A stretch of 64,000 nt of DNA. It comes from Muraenolepis orangiensis (taxonomy: Eukaryota; Chordata; Actinopteri; Gadiformes; Muraenolepididae). The notes below the pieces were generated by a model. That model made no database searches and had not been told where the DNA came from. It worked only from the letters and a program-made list of their open reading frames with translations. Below, in pieces: positions 63,044 through 64,000 of this stretch (position 1 is the stretch's first letter; each line of letters starts with the position of its first letter). The translations under genes and the position numbers were made by a program. The DNA lies in the NCBI GenBank assembly GCA_027704905.1, contig CM051020.1:7207835-7271834 (forward strand). The letters run 5' to 3'.

Positions 63044-63830
63044 CAGGGGTTCCCAACCTTTTTCACCCAGAGCCCCCCCAAATGACTCCTGTTGGAATTT
63101 GCGCCCCCCCCCCCCCCCCCCCGGACTTTGCCTTTGCTTTTAAAAGTGCACATTCAAAAGAGGCCTCGGTGGCCTTCTGTACATCGCTGCCAGCCCTAAC
63201 AAACTGTTGTTTCTTTATGAAAAAGTCCCGATCACGCCCGACCGTTTCTGGGTGCATGGTCTGTTGGTGTCTCTTCATTTTGCAGGGTTTCATGCTGTCG
63301 TTGGCTAGCTTCTCTCTGCATATCACACACTCTGGGCGGGTTTTGTCCGTTCCCTCCATGAAACCTAAGTTAAGATAGCTCTCTAGGTAGGTCCTCATTT
63401 TCTTTTTGATTGCAGATGAGCTGTCATCTCCTTTACGTTTTTCAGACATTTTTAGACAAAATATTCACCTTATGAAGTTGGTCGCTAGCTAGCAAGCACA
63501 GCAAACTGTTACTACCACGGAAGCTGACACAGTAACGTCAATGTTGGCGCGAATCGGAGGAGTATCAGATTAATTTGTAGAATTTTTATTAAAATTAATT
63601 AATCAATAAATTTCTATATTTTATTGTAATGTAGAGACAAGGCTTTTAGCGACAATCATGTATTGCGTTACAATTATATGTAAAATAAAATAAAAATAAA
63701 AAATAAAAAATAAAAAAAATAAAAAATCGAAATATGATATTAGGCCTCAAATCATCTGAGGCCTGGCGCCCCCCCTGCGATCTTTGGCGCCCCCCCAAGG
63801 GGGGCGCGCCCCCCAGGTTGGGAACCACTG
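63044..63830 (-). mobile_element. hAT element derivative with BED-finger ORF
   Basis: 787 bp with TIRs CAGGGGTTCCCAACC and CAGTGGTTCCCAACC (14 of 15 match) and an exact 8-bp target duplication CTCTGATG (63036-63043 and 63831-63838), the hAT hallmark. The interior keeps only the N-terminal BED-finger region of a transposase on the minus strand; the catalytic body is absent, so it is non-autonomous. C- and A-rich runs lie near the ends. Confidence 0.92.
63063..63449 (-). CDS. Truncated hAT transposase N-terminus (BED zinc finger)
   Basis: 128 codons from the minus-strand ATG 63447-63449. Starts MSEKRKGDDSSSAIKKKMRT. A BED-type zinc finger with CVICREK (C-x2-C) and KRHQQTMHPE (H-x4-H) spans about residues 41-70. 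After about residue 110 the frame runs through a Gly-encoding homopolymer into the terminal repeat. BED fingers bind DNA in hAT transposases and ZBED proteins. The open frame may encode a stable DNA-binding fragment, but expression is unknown. Confidence 0.7.
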   Translation of the reverse strand: MSEKRKGDDSSSAIKKKMRTYLESYLNLGFMEGTDKTRPECVICREKLANDSMKPCKMKRHQQTMHPETVGRDRDFFIKKQQFVRAGSDVQKATEASFECALLKAKAKSGGGGGGAQIPTGVIWGGSG

Positions 63831-63835
63831 CTCTG

Positions 63836-64000
63836 ATGGAAAGCTACACCCCTGTGCTTTCCTGTCCTGTAGGCTCTCTCCACCTGAACAGAATTATGAT
63901 GTCGGGAACCGTGAGCTGCTGGCCGTAAAGCAAGCCCTGTAGGAATTGTGGCGCTGGTTGGTGGGGGCCGACCAACCGTTCATTGTCTGAACAGACCATA
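63836..64000 (+). pseudogene. Ty3/gypsy RNase H, continuing past window end
   Basis: Translates DGKLHPCAFLSCRLSPPEQN, YDVGNRELLAVKQAL, stop, ELWRWLVGADQPFIV, stop, TDH: gypsy RNase H motifs directly continuing the fragment at 63,013-63,042 across the hAT insertion. Two in-frame stops. The element runs off the window. Confidence 0.85.

Overview
The window looks like an intergenic or deep-intronic stretch of a teleost (ray-finned fish) genome. The evidence is the density of long CA/GT, GA/CT and TA microsatellites and a fish-typical transposon mixture: BEL/Pao, Ty3/gypsy, DIRS-like and hAT/BED elements, L2-type and Rex1/L2-like LINEs, and tRNA-derived SINEs. I see no bacterial-type genes, operons, rRNA or functional tRNA, and no CRISPR array. 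No complete host gene is recognisable. Three short stretches could be host exons or a promoter (8,983-9,070; 25,533-25,749; 34,204-34,310), all at low confidence.

Layout. 0.76-2.65 kb: decayed DIRS-like tyrosine-recombinase retrotransposon with its RT region deleted. 4.3-6.3 kb: L2-type tail, SINE remnant and long CT arrays. 6.8-8.14 kb: non-autonomous LTR element on the minus strand with a short gag-like ORF and a GC-rich repeated interior. 8.2-11.4 kb: LINE and SINE remnants and one exon-like segment. 11.6-16.1 kb: microsatellites and a plus-strand LINE 3' end. 16-21 kb: mostly unannotated sequence with GT arrays. 21.6-22.7 kb: minus-strand L2 RT remnant invaded by a GT array. 23-39.5 kb: mostly unique sequence with microsatellites, one TTAA-flanked MITE (32.17-32.38 kb), a tRNA-derived SINE (35.04-35.28 kb) and a hAT-like MITE (38.12-38.54 kb). 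39.7-41.5 kb: minus-strand gypsy remnant next to an L2 3' end.

The best preserved element is a BEL/Pao LTR retrotransposon at 43,050-49,361. It has near-identical LTRs, a 5-bp target-site duplication (GTCAT) and a long Gag-protease-RT-RNase H reading frame. A one-base shift separates that frame from the integrase frame. 50.8-53.4 kb holds two more LTR elements; the second belongs to the same family as the one at 6.8-8.1 kb.

From 56.8 kb to the window end there is a nested stack. A Ty3/gypsy copy (LTR, protease, RT, then RNase H) is interrupted by a SINE, by a plus-strand LINE that is itself cut by a nearly full minus-strand LINE, and by a hAT derivative keeping only a BED-finger ORF, with clean 8-bp target duplications.

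Functionally the coding content is retrotransposition and transposition machinery at various stages of decay. Only the BEL copy is close to intact. I found no convincing previously undescribed biological system. The items most worth checking are the young BEL insertion with a promoter-like and splice-like LTR, the repeat-rich non-autonomous LTR family, the TTAA MITE, the nested stack and the exon-like segment at about 9 kb.
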